Source: F23-B02 sp963640555
GTDB taxonomy: Bacteria > Bacillota > Clostridia > Oscillospirales > Oscillospiraceae
NCBI GenBank assembly: GCA_963640555.1
Contig: CAVHZB010000003.1
Location: 1 to 26,849 of the forward strand
DNA: 26,849 bases
Reading direction: 5' to 3'
Part shown: positions 7,145-14,961 of the stretch, one piece after another
How the letters are laid out: each line of letters begins with the position of its first letter
Numbering within the stretch: the first letter of the stretch is position 1
Position numbers and translations under genes: made by a program
The notes under the pieces: generated by a model
The model's input: only the letters and a program-made list of their open reading frames with translations
The model's database searches: none
Told to the model about the DNA's origin: nothing

Positions 7145-8691
7145 TACTGCTCACCCTCCCCGCTGTCTCTCTTGGCACCGGACATATAAAGTCCGAGCTC
7201 CTGAAGATTGGTCTTTTTCGGGTCAAGGTGCCCGACTATCTCGCCCTCGTACATGACAAGGATGCGGTCGGACAGACTCATGACCTCATCGAGCTCAAGC
7301 GATACGAGAAGCACCGCCTTGCCCGAGTCGCGCTGTGCGACTATCTGACTGTGGATATACTCGATAGCGCCGACATCCAGACCGCGGGTCGGCTGTACCG
7401 CGATAAGGAGAGGCTTGTTGCGGTCGACCTCGCGCGCTATCATCGCCTTCTGCTGGTTTCCGCCGGACATGCTGCGGACCGTTGTGACCGCACCCTGACC
7501 GGAACGGACATCAAACTGCTCGATGAGCCCCTCGGCGTACTCGCGCACCGCCTCGCGTCTTATAAAGCCGTGATTCTGGAACTGCTTTTCCTTAAAGCGC
7601 TGGAGCACCATGTTCTGCTCAAGCGTGAAGTCGAGGATAAGACCGTGCTTATGCCTGTCCTCGGGGATGTGGCTCATGCCGGCGGCGCTCTTGTTATGGA
7701 TGCTCGACTTCGTTATATTCTTTCCGCACAGCGTTATGCTGCCGCCGGAGGTCTTTTCAAGACCGGTTATGCCGTAGACAAGCTCGGTCTGACCGTTGCC
7801 GTCGATACCTGCGATGCAGACGATCTCGCCTGCGCGCACATCGAAGGAAACGCCCTTAACGGCATCACCCTTATGCAGCTTTGAGCGAACCGAGAGATCC
7901 CTGACGGAGAGTATTGCCTCGCCGGGCTTTGCGGGGGCCTTTGAGACCTCGAGCTGGACGGGTCTGCCGACCATCATGGTCGACAGCTCCTGCTTGTTCG
8001 TGTCGGAGGTGTTGACCGTGCCGATGCACTTGCCCTTGCGCAGAACTGTGCAGCGGTCGGCAACGGCCATGATCTCGTTGAGCTTGTGCGAGATGAACAG
8101 GATGCTTTTGCCCTCCTTGGCGAACTCGCGCATCGTGTTCATAAGCTCGTCTATTTCCTGCGGAGTGAGTACTGCGGTAGGCTCGTCAAAGATAAGGATC
8201 TCGTTGTCGCGGTAGAGCATCTTGAGTATCTCAACGCGCTGCTGCATACCGACGGATATATCCTCTACCTTTGCGTCGAGATCGACCTTGAGCCCGTAAC
8301 GCTCGGAGAGCTCCTCGACCTTTTTTCGCGCCTCCTTGCGCCGGATAAAGCCAAGCTTCGTTGTTTCCGCGCCGAGAATTATGTTGTCGAGCACGGTGAA
8401 AACATCAACAAGCTTAAAATGCTGGTGTACCATGCCGATGCCCAGCGCCGTTGCATCGTTCGGGTCATTTATTTTGACCGGTTCACCGTTTTTGCGGATC
8501 TCTCCCTCTTCCGGCTGATACATTCCGAAGAGCACCGACATCAGCGTCGATTTACCCGCGCCGTTTTCTCCGAGCAGCGCGTGTATCTCGCCCCTGCGAA
8601 GCTGCAGCGTGATATCGTCGTTAGCTCTGATGCCGGGAAACTCCTTGGTGATGTGAAGCATTTCGATCACATACTCAGGAGCGTTCTCCAT
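7144..8691 (-). CDS. nupO: Nucleoside-type ABC transporter ATP-binding protein (NupO-like)
   Basis: A 515-residue protein with two ABC domains in tandem, the architecture of sugar- and nucleoside-import ATPases. Domain 1 has the complete Walker A GENGAGKST (residues 41-49), signature VGMQQRVEI and Walker B ILIFDEPTAVL. Domain 2 is degenerate as usual for this class: Walker A is replaced by GIDGNGQTE, and the second Walker B reads LLIAVQPTRGLD without the acidic pair, while the signature MSGGNQQK is kept. The ATG at 8689-8691 has AGGTGG about 6 nt upstream. A near-perfect promoter lies 49 bp further up. No BmpA-type substrate-binding lipoprotein gene accompanies it in this window. Confidence 0.93.
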   Translation of the reverse strand: MENAPEYVIEMLHITKEFPGIRANDDITLQLRRGEIHALLGENGAGKSTLMSVLFGMYQPEEGEIRKNGEPVKINDPNDATALGIGMVHQHFKLVDVFTVLDNIILGAETTKLGFIRRKEARKKVEELSERYGLKVDLDAKVEDISVGMQQRVEILKMLYRDNEILIFDEPTAVLTPQEIDELMNTMREFAKEGKSILFISHKLNEIMAVADRCTVLRKGKCIGTVNTSDTNKQELSTMMVGRPVQLEVSKAPAKPGEAILSVRDLSVRSKLHKGDAVKGVSFDVRAGEIVCIAGIDGNGQTELVYGITGLEKTSGGSITLCGKNITKSSIHNKSAAGMSHIPEDRHKHGLILDFTLEQNMVLQRFKEKQFQNHGFIRREAVREYAEGLIEQFDVRSGQGAVTTVRSMSGGNQQKAMIAREVDRNKPLLIAVQPTRGLDVGAIEYIHSQIVAQRDSGKAVLLVSLELDEVMSLSDRILVMYEGEIVGHLDPKKTNLQELGLYMSGAKRDSGEGEQ

Positions 8692-8739
8692 GCCGCCACC
8701 TACTTTCTTTATAAATTCTGCGGAAAATGTGTATAAAAT

Positions 8740-8768
8740 ATTATAACTGCAAATTCACCTTATTGCAA
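8740..8768 (-). promoter_or_regulatory. Promoter for the nupOPQ operon
   Basis: On the minus strand, TTGCAA (8763-8768) and TATAAT (8740-8745) lie 17 bp apart, giving a leader of roughly 40 nt before nupO. An imperfect palindrome, GTATAAAATATTATAAC (8731-8747), covers the -10 and start region. It is a plausible site for the neighbouring FadR-type repressor; the promoter is well supported and the operator is a guess. Confidence 0.75.
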
Positions 8769-8787
8769 GAATTTTAGCTGTTTCGAC

Positions 8788-8859
8788 AAAAAGGTTCTAT
8801 AATAAATGCCGGACAAAGCTCATCCCGCGGGGATGGCTGCCTTCATCTGTTATAGAACC
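8788..8859 (-). other. Structured inverted-repeat element with U-tract between gntR and nupO
   Basis: Perfect 10-bp arms TTATAGAACC (8850-8859) and GGTTCTATAA (8793-8802) enclose 47 nt. That interior holds a second hairpin, CATCCC (8821-8826) with GGGATG (8830-8835), extendable by AGC/GCT across one bulged base. On the minus strand the closing arm is followed by five T (8788-8792). The simplest reading is a terminator for gntR with an unusually large, folded head. A small non-coding RNA or regulatory RNA ending in its own terminator is also possible. It does not fit the purine riboswitch core as I remember it. It lies upstream of the nupO promoter. Confidence 0.6.
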
Positions 8860-8878
8860 CATAAAAAGAGACCGTATA

Positions 8879-9598
8879 TTACTTTTTTTGCAGATCGAGC
8901 AGATTATATCTCTCGATGCCGGAGCGGGAGACTCCGAGGTGGCGGCGTATCGCGGCGGCTGCCATGTCTCTGTCGCCGAACTTGAGAATGTCACAGAGAA
9001 ACACATGGTCGGTGTCGATGGTGTCGTAAAAGCCCTCCGGACGCGAGAACAGCAGGTAGCTGCGGCAGCGGAACAGCCGGTACTTCATCTGATCGTAAAT
9101 ATCGGTTATCAGGCTGTTTCCCGATGCCTTTACAACGCCGAAATGAAACGCGATCTCCTGCTCAAGAAGCTTTTTGAACACAAAGTCCCTGCCCTTATGG
9201 AACGCCTCGTCATAGGTGGCCTGAAGATTGTGCGCCATCGCATACAGCTCGTCGAGCTGCTCGGGGCTTATGTTCAGAGCGGCTTCACCGGCGGCATACG
9301 ACTCTATCATCTGCGTAAAATCGCAGATCTCGTCGTATTCCTTTTTGTCGAACTCGGCCACATAATAGCGGCTGTTCTGTATTCTTATATAATTATTTGA
9401 CGCCAGCTTTTCAAGCGCCGCCTTGACCGGCGAACGGCTTATGCCGAGCTCCTGTGCGATGCTGCTTTCGCTGACGCGGCTGCCCGGAAGCAGCGAGAAG
9501 CTGATTATTTCCTGTAATATGAGCTCATGCACCACATCGTTGAGCGGCATGAACGGATTTTCACTGCGAATCTTTTCAAACTGCTTGCAATCCATCAT
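8879..9598 (-). CDS. GntR-family (FadR/FCD) transcriptional regulator
   Basis: A 239-residue regulator with an N-terminal winged helix (about residues 17-80). Its recognition-helix region is SSIAQELGISRSPVKAALEK. The C-terminal all-helical FCD ligand domain shows the expected spacing of metal or ligand residues: EIAFH near 148-152, DTDHVFL and RRHLG near 220. The usual Asp of the first metal site is Glu here. Tandem ATG codons (9593-9598) follow AGGGAG, and the first is taken as the start. Divergence is not used: it points the same way as the nupOPQ operon directly downstream and probably controls it. The ligand cannot be named; FCD proteins sense organic acids, sugar acids or similar metabolites. 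A perfect GTATATAC palindrome (9617-9624) lies in its own leader. Confidence 0.9.
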   Translation of the reverse strand: MMDCKQFEKIRSENPFMPLNDVVHELILQEIISFSLLPGSRVSESSIAQELGISRSPVKAALEKLASNNYIRIQNSRYYVAEFDKKEYDEICDFTQMIESYAAGEAALNISPEQLDELYAMAHNLQATYDEAFHKGRDFVFKKLLEQEIAFHFGVVKASGNSLITDIYDQMKYRLFRCRSYLLFSRPEGFYDTIDTDHVFLCDILKFGDRDMAAAAIRRHLGVSRSGIERYNLLDLQKK

Positions 9599-9721
9599 TT
9601 CAACTCCCTGTCATCTGTATATACTTAATACACTCAAATATACCCAACCAGTAAAAAGGATAACATAAACTGTGAACGGATGCAAACCAAAAAACGGCGA
9701 AACGGCAGGAAAAGGAAGCCA

Positions 9722-10705
9722 TTATTCTTTTCTCACCAATGTTGTGCCGGGATAGTAATGGCTGAGTATCTCACTGTATGAGCTGCCCTGCCTTGCCATG
9801 GTATCGGCACCGTACTGGCTCATGCCGACGCCGTGACCGTAGCCGCGGACGGTGAACACGAATTTGCCTCCGGCGTGGGAGAGGTCAAAATCGGTCGAGC
9901 GCAGCTTGAACAGACTGCGCAGCTCACCGCCGGTAAATTCAACTCCGCCGACCGTCACTGCTGCGATGCGGCCGGACGCACTGCGCCTTATCTCACCGAC
10001 CCAGCTGCCCGCATCGCCGGTCATGTCCGCCTCCGGCTTGAGGTACAGTATCGTGTCGCGGAAATCAATGTCCGCACATTCAACGCTGCTCACAAAATCC
10101 GGCACCGTTTCGGCGGTCTCGGGCGAGGACACGCTCACAAGGTACGGGACCTCCGACCAGATCGCCGAGCTGTCCTCGGTCTCGCCGTCGGAGGAGGAGT
10201 GGAACGCCGCCATTACGGGCTGACCGTCATAGCTGAGGTACTCGCCGTCGGTTGCGGTCACCGCGCTGCGGATCTTCTCCATATATGTCTCATAGCTTTC
10301 GCCCCAGTTTGCGCGAAGCTCGTCCTCGGAGAGGTATGCCTGACAGCAGCCCGGATCGGCGCAGATATCGGCTCCGTCGTGCTTCGGAGAGGCGATGGCA
10401 CGCTGAAGATAGCTGCGTGCGGCCACCGACTGCGCCTTGAGCGCCTCCGGCTCGAACGACACCGGCATCTCCGCCGCGACAACGCCCGAAAGATAGTCGT
10501 AAACGCTTATCTCACTCACCCGGCTGCCGTCAAGCAGCCTTATGCTGCGCCCGGCATCGGCCTGCAGCGGTGCGGCGGTCTTGTCCGGTGCGGCGCTCCC
10601 TGCATCCGTCGCGGCAGGCGTGCGGAGCGCTGCGGTGTCCGACAAACGCGGCAGTAGCAGCACCATTACCGTCATCAAAACCGCCGCGGCAAATATTCTT
10701 TTCAT
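9722..10705 (-). CDS. spoIID: Stage II sporulation protein D
   Basis: SpoIID is the membrane-anchored peptidoglycan lytic transglycosylase of the engulfment machinery, working with SpoIIP and SpoIIM (family knowledge). The product is 327 residues from the ATG at 10703-10705; a TTG one codon upstream is an alternative, with GGAAGGGTG placed to serve either. An N-terminal hydrophobic anchor (about residues 4-20) is followed by a low-complexity Ala-rich stretch and the SpoIID domain. Visible motifs are SGVVAAEMPVSFEPEALKAQ with the conserved Glu, ARSYL, AAFHSSSDGETEDS, and the C-terminal GYGHGVGMSQYGADTMARQG. Expression in the mother cell under sigma-E is expected. On the minus strand TTGACC and TATACT lie 13 bp apart upstream, which would suit sigma-E spacing better than sigma-A. 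Confidence 0.95.
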   Translation of the reverse strand: MKRIFAAAVLMTVMVLLLPRLSDTAALRTPAATDAGSAAPDKTAAPLQADAGRSIRLLDGSRVSEISVYDYLSGVVAAEMPVSFEPEALKAQSVAARSYLQRAIASPKHDGADICADPGCCQAYLSEDELRANWGESYETYMEKIRSAVTATDGEYLSYDGQPVMAAFHSSSDGETEDSSAIWSEVPYLVSVSSPETAETVPDFVSSVECADIDFRDTILYLKPEADMTGDAGSWVGEIRRSASGRIAAVTVGGVEFTGGELRSLFKLRSTDFDLSHAGGKFVFTVRGYGHGVGMSQYGADTMARQGSSYSEILSHYYPGTTLVRKE

Positions 10706-10762
10706 CAAGGCATCACCCTTCCATCTTGACTGTCAGCCTAAATAAGTATAAAATCAATAGGC

Positions 10763-10782
10763 AGGTCAAAGATGCTTGACCT
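10763..10782. promoter_or_regulatory. Inverted repeat in the spoIID divergent region
   Basis: AGGTCAA (10763-10769) and TTGACCT (10776-10782) are perfect 7-bp arms around a 6-bp spacer. It sits about 58 bp upstream of spoIID and 31 bp upstream of the membrane-protein gene on the other strand. It could be a protein-binding operator for either gene; no T-tract follows directly, so a terminator is less likely. Confidence 0.35.
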
Positions 10783-10813
10783 AAGGTAATTCTATTTTTT
10801 CAGGACAGGTGCT

Positions 10814-11794
10814 ATGCTTAAAAATAACAAAAACGCCAGTGACTCGCTGGTCGCCTCGTGCTATGTGTGTGCCCTCGGCGCATTCGGCGCATTTTTCCGC
10901 TGGCTGCAAATGCAGGTGGCGCGCGATTCCGAGACCGGTCTTATAAACCCAAGCGTGCTCAATATCATTCTGCCGCTCATCATCGCCGCCGCCGTCGTTG
11001 TGCTCTGGCTGCGCACAAGGGCGATGGATAAGGACGGCAAGGTCTATCCCACCGGCATGAGCGAGGCGCTTCGCGGCATTTCGATAGTGTATATCATCGC
11101 GGCATATATCATTGCGGCAGTTACCGTTATCGGCGGCATAATGACGATCGTGAACTCCTCGCTGGATGCCCAGCGCAGTCTTTATGCGCTGCTGGCCGCG
11201 CTTGCGATACTCAGCGGGCTGAGCTTTCCGCTTGTCTGCAACGCCTCGCGCAAGCATTATTCGCCGGGGCTCGTCAGCATTTTCATGGCGATACCCGTTA
11301 TAATGTACTGCATCTGGCTCATCGTGTGCTACCGCGCGAACGCGAATAACCCAAACCTCTGGAGCTACGCGATAGAGATCCTCGCCGTGTGCAGCATCAT
11401 CCTCGCGCTCATGCGCACCGCCGGATACGCGTTCGGCAGAAGCGCTCCGCGTAAGGCGTGCTATATGTGCCAGCTCGCGGCGTTCATGTGCATAACCACA
11501 CTTGCCGACAGCAGGTATATGGGACTTGAGCTCATCCTTGTAGGTACGGCGGGAATGCTGCTGATAGAGGGCTGGCTCATCATCAAAAACCGCTGCCTGC
11601 CCGAGGAGCTGCCTAAGCCGAAGCCGGTCAAAAAGCCCGCGCCCGAGGCTGAACCGGAGACGGATGTCGTTATTGAAGCCGGCAATGCCGAGGACAGCCC
11701 CGAGCCTACGCTTCAGGCACCGACCCGCCGTCCGAAGGACAGCGCAAGACCTGCAGACGCCGTTGACGAGATAATAAATGAATATAGGGAATGA
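10814..11794 (+). CDS. Unknown polytopic membrane protein with proline-rich cytoplasmic tail
   Basis: I do not recognise this family. The 326-residue product has about eight hydrophobic helices (near residues 12-30, 48-65, 88-112, 122-142, 152-172, 180-200, 213-230 and 232-250). A 70-residue polar tail follows, rich in Pro, Glu and Lys (PKPKPVKKPAPEAEPETD) and ending DEIINEYRE. Scattered cysteines (SCYVCA, ACYMCQL) occur near membrane boundaries. The ATG follows AGGACAGGTG. It is divergent from spoIID and is alone on its transcript, closed by a terminator 52 bp beyond the stop. Adjacency to spoIID hints at a sporulation link, but nothing in the protein shows this. Confidence 0.8.
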   Translation: MLKNNKNASDSLVASCYVCALGAFGAFFRWLQMQVARDSETGLINPSVLNIILPLIIAAAVVVLWLRTRAMDKDGKVYPTGMSEALRGISIVYIIAAYIIAAVTVIGGIMTIVNSSLDAQRSLYALLAALAILSGLSFPLVCNASRKHYSPGLVSIFMAIPVIMYCIWLIVCYRANANNPNLWSYAIEILAVCSIILALMRTAGYAFGRSAPRKACYMCQLAAFMCITTLADSRYMGLELILVGTAGMLLIEGWLIIKNRCLPEELPKPKPVKKPAPEAEPETDVVIEAGNAEDSPEPTLQAPTRRPKDSARPADAVDEIINEYRE

Positions 11795-11846
11795 CGAAAA
11801 CCGAGTCCGTGTCCGGACCCGGCCGAGTCTGTTGATCCGTTAGAAA

Positions 11847-11882
11847 GCTCCCGTTTTCGCAAACCGAAAACGGGAGCCTTTT
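11847..11882 (+). terminator. Terminator after the unknown membrane-protein gene
   Basis: GCTCCCGTTTTCG (11847-11859) pairs perfectly with CGAAAACGGGAGC (11865-11877) around CAAAC and is followed by CTTTT. The GC-rich remainder of the gap to 11997 shows only short imperfect repeats (GCACCC / GGGTGC), and I can assign nothing to it. Confidence 0.85.
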
Positions 11883-11997
11883 ACTATACCTTTCATTAGT
11901 CAGGCGCACCGACGGGACGCGGGAGCGCTCCGGCTTTGCCCGCACCCACCGGTCGGGACGCCGAAATGCCCGTATCCGCGGGTGCAGACGAACGCAT

Positions 11998-13542
11998 TTA
12001 AAAAGCGTCGCAGTCGTCGAAATCCACGAGAGTGGGGTCGATCGGCTCCTCGCGCAGAACACTCGTCATGTACTGATTTACCTGATTGCGCATGTCACGG
12101 CGGGAGATGGTGCGCGGGTCCATGAGATCCTGCTGCACCCAGATGAAGTTTATGCTGCGCTCGCGTGCCTGCTCGTCGAAGATACCCTGGAGCCCGTCCA
12201 TGCCCTTGCAGGAGATCTGGTCGTACATGATGATGGTGTCGACGCCGTACTCCTCTGCCACGCGCCACATCTCGTCAACCGCGTTGCGGAAGCCGCCCTT
12301 GGTGTGCTTGCGCATGGTCGCACGCTGGTAGGTCAGTGCAACGCCGCGGAGCATCGACTCCGGCGTGGAGGTGTCGATTATGACCTGCGAGATGTGAGTT
12401 TCCATATCCATTACGGACACTATTCCCCAGCACTGCTCGAGCCAGTTTGCAAAGTTTGTGTAGTAGTTTGCGGGACATGACCACACGAGTGCCTTGTGAC
12501 GCATTTCAAGCGAGCACGGCAGACGCTTTTCGTAGGCTGCGGTCATGAGCCTGTGGACCTTTTTATCGGTTCTGTTGAAGCGCTCGTCCATGCCGCCGTG
12601 CAGATGATAGCTGTACATGCGGTACAGCCACGGCGTAGCGCCGGTCACCTGCGGATAGTCGGTGCGGTTTATCTCCCAAAGGTCGAGGTGGAAGCGCGTA
12701 ACCTCGTTATAGCTTTCCAGCGCCTTTGCAAAAGCATCCCAGTCGAACTTTTCGCCCGTGTGCTCCTCAATGAACGCTATGCAGCCGCGCAGCTCCTCAA
12801 CGGCGTATTCCTGCGCATCGACATCGTCGTTATACCGCAGCGGAACGCCGAGGCAGTAGGTCGGGAGCTTGAAATAGCGGTCCTGGAACGAGGTGGTCAT
12901 TATCGAGCCGTCGCACGGCATGTTGCAGGCGATGAAGCACTTTCCGAATATGGGGAAATCGCCCTCGGCGGCAACGCCGGCCTCGGCGGAGGGAAGGGGA
13001 CATACATCGGCGGGCACGCCGAAGTTCTCGATAGCGTCGAGATACACCGGCGGAAGCTGCTGATTTATCATGGATGACAGAAAGATGGGTATCGTCTGCA
13101 CCGGAATGCCGATAAGGTTCGGGAAGCCTGCCATGAGCTCGGTCGGGACGAGCTCGTCAAAGCATACGATGCGGTCTGCGAGCGACTTTTTGCCGCCGAT
13201 GTTCAGGTCGGCGTTGAAGCTCATGGCTATGATGTCGATGGTATGCTTTATGATTATGTCATACAGGAGATGACCTGCCTTGAGCTGCACGCCGCGCATG
13301 CCCTCGAGCTGACGGTCGATAAACTGCGGCAGCGTGAGATAGGTCAGCATCCAGCGGTAGCGCCAAATGCCCTTGACGACCTGCAGAGGTGACTGGAGGA
13401 CAAACTTTATCATGTCCTTCCACATGACGCACCACCAGCCGTAGTCAATGAGTGTGTCCTTTATTCCGCGCCATTCGCGCCAGCGACGAACGCCGGTCTT
13501 GTCGATATATGTAAGTCCAAGGTTTCTCGGTTTAACTGCCAT
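11998..13542 (-). CDS. 2-hydroxyacyl-CoA dehydratase-family subunit (larger)
   Basis: This belongs to the HgdB/BcrC-like family, whose paired subunits each carry an iron-sulfur cluster and catalyse radical dehydration of 2-hydroxyacyl-CoA or related reductions. The 514-residue product is longer than typical 370-430-residue subunits; an N-terminal extension of about 100 residues precedes the family core. Candidate cluster cysteines are in FIACNMPCDGS, LVWSCPANYY and MYDQISCKGMDG. The C-terminal FIWVQQDLMDPRTIS matches the family's conserved end region. The start has AGGGAGG upstream and follows the smaller subunit by 1 bp. No activator ATPase (HgdC/FldI type), CoA-transferase or electron-transfer gene lies beside it, so substrate is unknown and the activator must be elsewhere. 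Confidence 0.85.
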   Translation of the reverse strand: MAVKPRNLGLTYIDKTGVRRWREWRGIKDTLIDYGWWCVMWKDMIKFVLQSPLQVVKGIWRYRWMLTYLTLPQFIDRQLEGMRGVQLKAGHLLYDIIIKHTIDIIAMSFNADLNIGGKKSLADRIVCFDELVPTELMAGFPNLIGIPVQTIPIFLSSMINQQLPPVYLDAIENFGVPADVCPLPSAEAGVAAEGDFPIFGKCFIACNMPCDGSIMTTSFQDRYFKLPTYCLGVPLRYNDDVDAQEYAVEELRGCIAFIEEHTGEKFDWDAFAKALESYNEVTRFHLDLWEINRTDYPQVTGATPWLYRMYSYHLHGGMDERFNRTDKKVHRLMTAAYEKRLPCSLEMRHKALVWSCPANYYTNFANWLEQCWGIVSVMDMETHISQVIIDTSTPESMLRGVALTYQRATMRKHTKGGFRNAVDEMWRVAEEYGVDTIIMYDQISCKGMDGLQGIFDEQARERSINFIWVQQDLMDPRTISRRDMRNQVNQYMTSVLREEPIDPTLVDFDDCDAF

Positions 13543-13543
13543 A

Positions 13544-14734
13544 TCAGCGCCCTCCCTTGTTTATCTGCTTTATTTCCAGACTCTCCACAAACGCCTGAAC
13601 GCGTGTGCGGAGCTGACCGGAGGCATTGCCGGTGTACTCTCTGTCAACGCACACCGTGGGGTAATCGTAGAGCTCGGTCATAACATGCGACGCAAGCGCT
13701 CTCTCATAGCCCCAGAATTCGCAGAACTTCATCTGCTCGTAAATAATGCCCTGAGCGTTATATTCCTTGGCAAGCTTATCGACAAAGTCATAGCGGTCAT
13801 GCACCTTGTCCTGCGACATATAGCGCGGGCACTGGCTCGTTTCCTGATAAATGCGGCAGACTTGGTCGAGCGCGGGCTCGGAGTCGTTTAAGATGATCTC
13901 CTGCCTGCCGGGGAACGCGCCGAAGCAGAAACGGTCGGCGACGATGAGCGCGCCCGACTGCTCGACGGTGCGCGTGAAGTCGAGATCGTCGATCTCGCTG
14001 CCGACTACGACCACGCGGGCGCGGTGAGCGGGCTTTTCGTCGCTCCTGCGCTTTTTTACCTCCTCGAGCGTCTCGCGCAGCTTGCCGACGATGAGATTTT
14101 TCGGACAGCAGTACGATACAAGGCACAGCACATGGTACTCATAGCCGGTTATCGGCGGATTCGGGAGCTTGCGGAAATCGCCTATCTCGGTGAGAATGCG
14201 GCAGACCTCGTTGTGCTCTGCGACCGCTTTGCGTATCGCCCCGTCGGAAATATCGGTGCCGTAGCGCTCATGCAGGGGCTCGAGCACCTTCTTCTGGAGC
14301 TGGTTTCTGTAGTGCTTTATGCCGTGAGGCGTGACCTTGAACGGCACATCAATAAATGACACGAAAAACTTGTCGTTTTTAACCAGCTGCAGGAGCTCAA
14401 AATGCTCGAGAGTGCGGTTCATCTCCGTGCAGGTCTCTCCGCCCGCAAGCGCGGACAGGAAGTTATACCCGCCCTCGATGCCGCGCTCCACCAGTGCCTT
14501 GGAATAGCCGCACAGGTAGTTTGTCATGTAATAGGTCGAGATCTCCAGCGAGCCGGTGCGCGGTGCGCGCATACGCACCGAAAAGCAGTTGTCGAGGTTC
14601 AGCAGCACCTCGGGCATGTGATAGCAGGTGTAGCCCACCGCATGCCTGCCCTCGGACACCGCCTGCATGACAAGCTCATTTGCCGCCTCGTCGAGCAGAT
14701 GCTCAAAGTAGATCAGATGCTTCAGGTCTTTCAT
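13544..14734 (-). CDS. 2-hydroxyacyl-CoA dehydratase-family subunit (smaller)
   Basis: Partner subunit of the downstream gene, 396 residues, near the normal family length. Candidate iron-sulfur ligand cysteines appear at the family positions: VGYTCYHMPEVLL near residue 35, LVSYCCPKNLIVG in the middle, and EQMKFCEFWGYE near residue 340. The segment ending VCVDREYTGNASGQLRTRVQ corresponds to the conserved C-terminus (in characterised enzymes the end of the domain with the EGQ/SGQxRTR motif). The ATG is preceded by GGGAGGGG. A strong promoter lies about 60 bp upstream. Known members act on 2-hydroxyglutaryl-, lactoyl-, phenyllactyl- or hydroxyisocaproyl-CoA in amino acid fermentation; which applies here cannot be told. 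Confidence 0.87.
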   Translation of the reverse strand: MKDLKHLIYFEHLLDEAANELVMQAVSEGRHAVGYTCYHMPEVLLNLDNCFSVRMRAPRTGSLEISTYYMTNYLCGYSKALVERGIEGGYNFLSALAGGETCTEMNRTLEHFELLQLVKNDKFFVSFIDVPFKVTPHGIKHYRNQLQKKVLEPLHERYGTDISDGAIRKAVAEHNEVCRILTEIGDFRKLPNPPITGYEYHVLCLVSYCCPKNLIVGKLRETLEEVKKRRSDEKPAHRARVVVVGSEIDDLDFTRTVEQSGALIVADRFCFGAFPGRQEIILNDSEPALDQVCRIYQETSQCPRYMSQDKVHDRYDFVDKLAKEYNAQGIIYEQMKFCEFWGYERALASHVMTELYDYPTVCVDREYTGNASGQLRTRVQAFVESLEIKQINKGGR

Positions 14735-14793
14735 TTTCCCCTCCCATTTTTGTTAGAAATATATTAGTTCGTTTATCTTTTATCATTTCATCC

Positions 14794-14822
14794 AGTATAT
14801 TATGCCGAGGGCAATGTGTCAA
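14794..14822 (-). promoter_or_regulatory. Promoter for the dehydratase operon
   Basis: On the minus strand a perfect TTGACA (14817-14822) and TATACT (14794-14799) are 17 bp apart. It points away from the promoter at 14850-14878; the two -35 hexamers are 27 bp apart. Confidence 0.85.
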
Positions 14823-14849
14823 GACGAACCGAACCGCCATGCAAATTCT

Positions 14850-14878
14850 TTGACAGCATCAGGCACATGATGTAGAAT
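14850..14878 (+). promoter_or_regulatory. Promoter for the redox-protein/two-component operon
   Basis: A perfect TTGACA (14850-14855) and TAGAAT (14873-14878) are 17 bp apart. The roughly 75-nt leader contains a hairpin, CCGGCTT (14903-14909) with AAGCCGG (14922-14928). Confidence 0.85.
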
Positions 14879-14961
14879 AAAATGAACGGAAAGCTTACAC
14901 CGCCGGCTTCCTCTCGGGAGAAAGCCGGACGGATGCAAGAACATGATAAGGAGATAAAATT

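Noticed and set aside
8798..8803. Plus-strand TATAAT in the gntR-nupO gap as a promoter
   Set aside because: No acceptable -35 lies 16-18 bp upstream, and the bases belong to the inverted-repeat arm; no plus-strand gene follows.
8793..8859. Purine or preQ1 riboswitch for the nucleoside importer
   Set aside because: The interior does not contain the conserved junction sequences of these classes as I remember them, and the element lies upstream of the likely nupO promoter.
11883..11997. GC-rich gap sequence as a second repeat element
   Set aside because: Only short imperfect repeats are present and no matched ends were found; nothing can be assigned.
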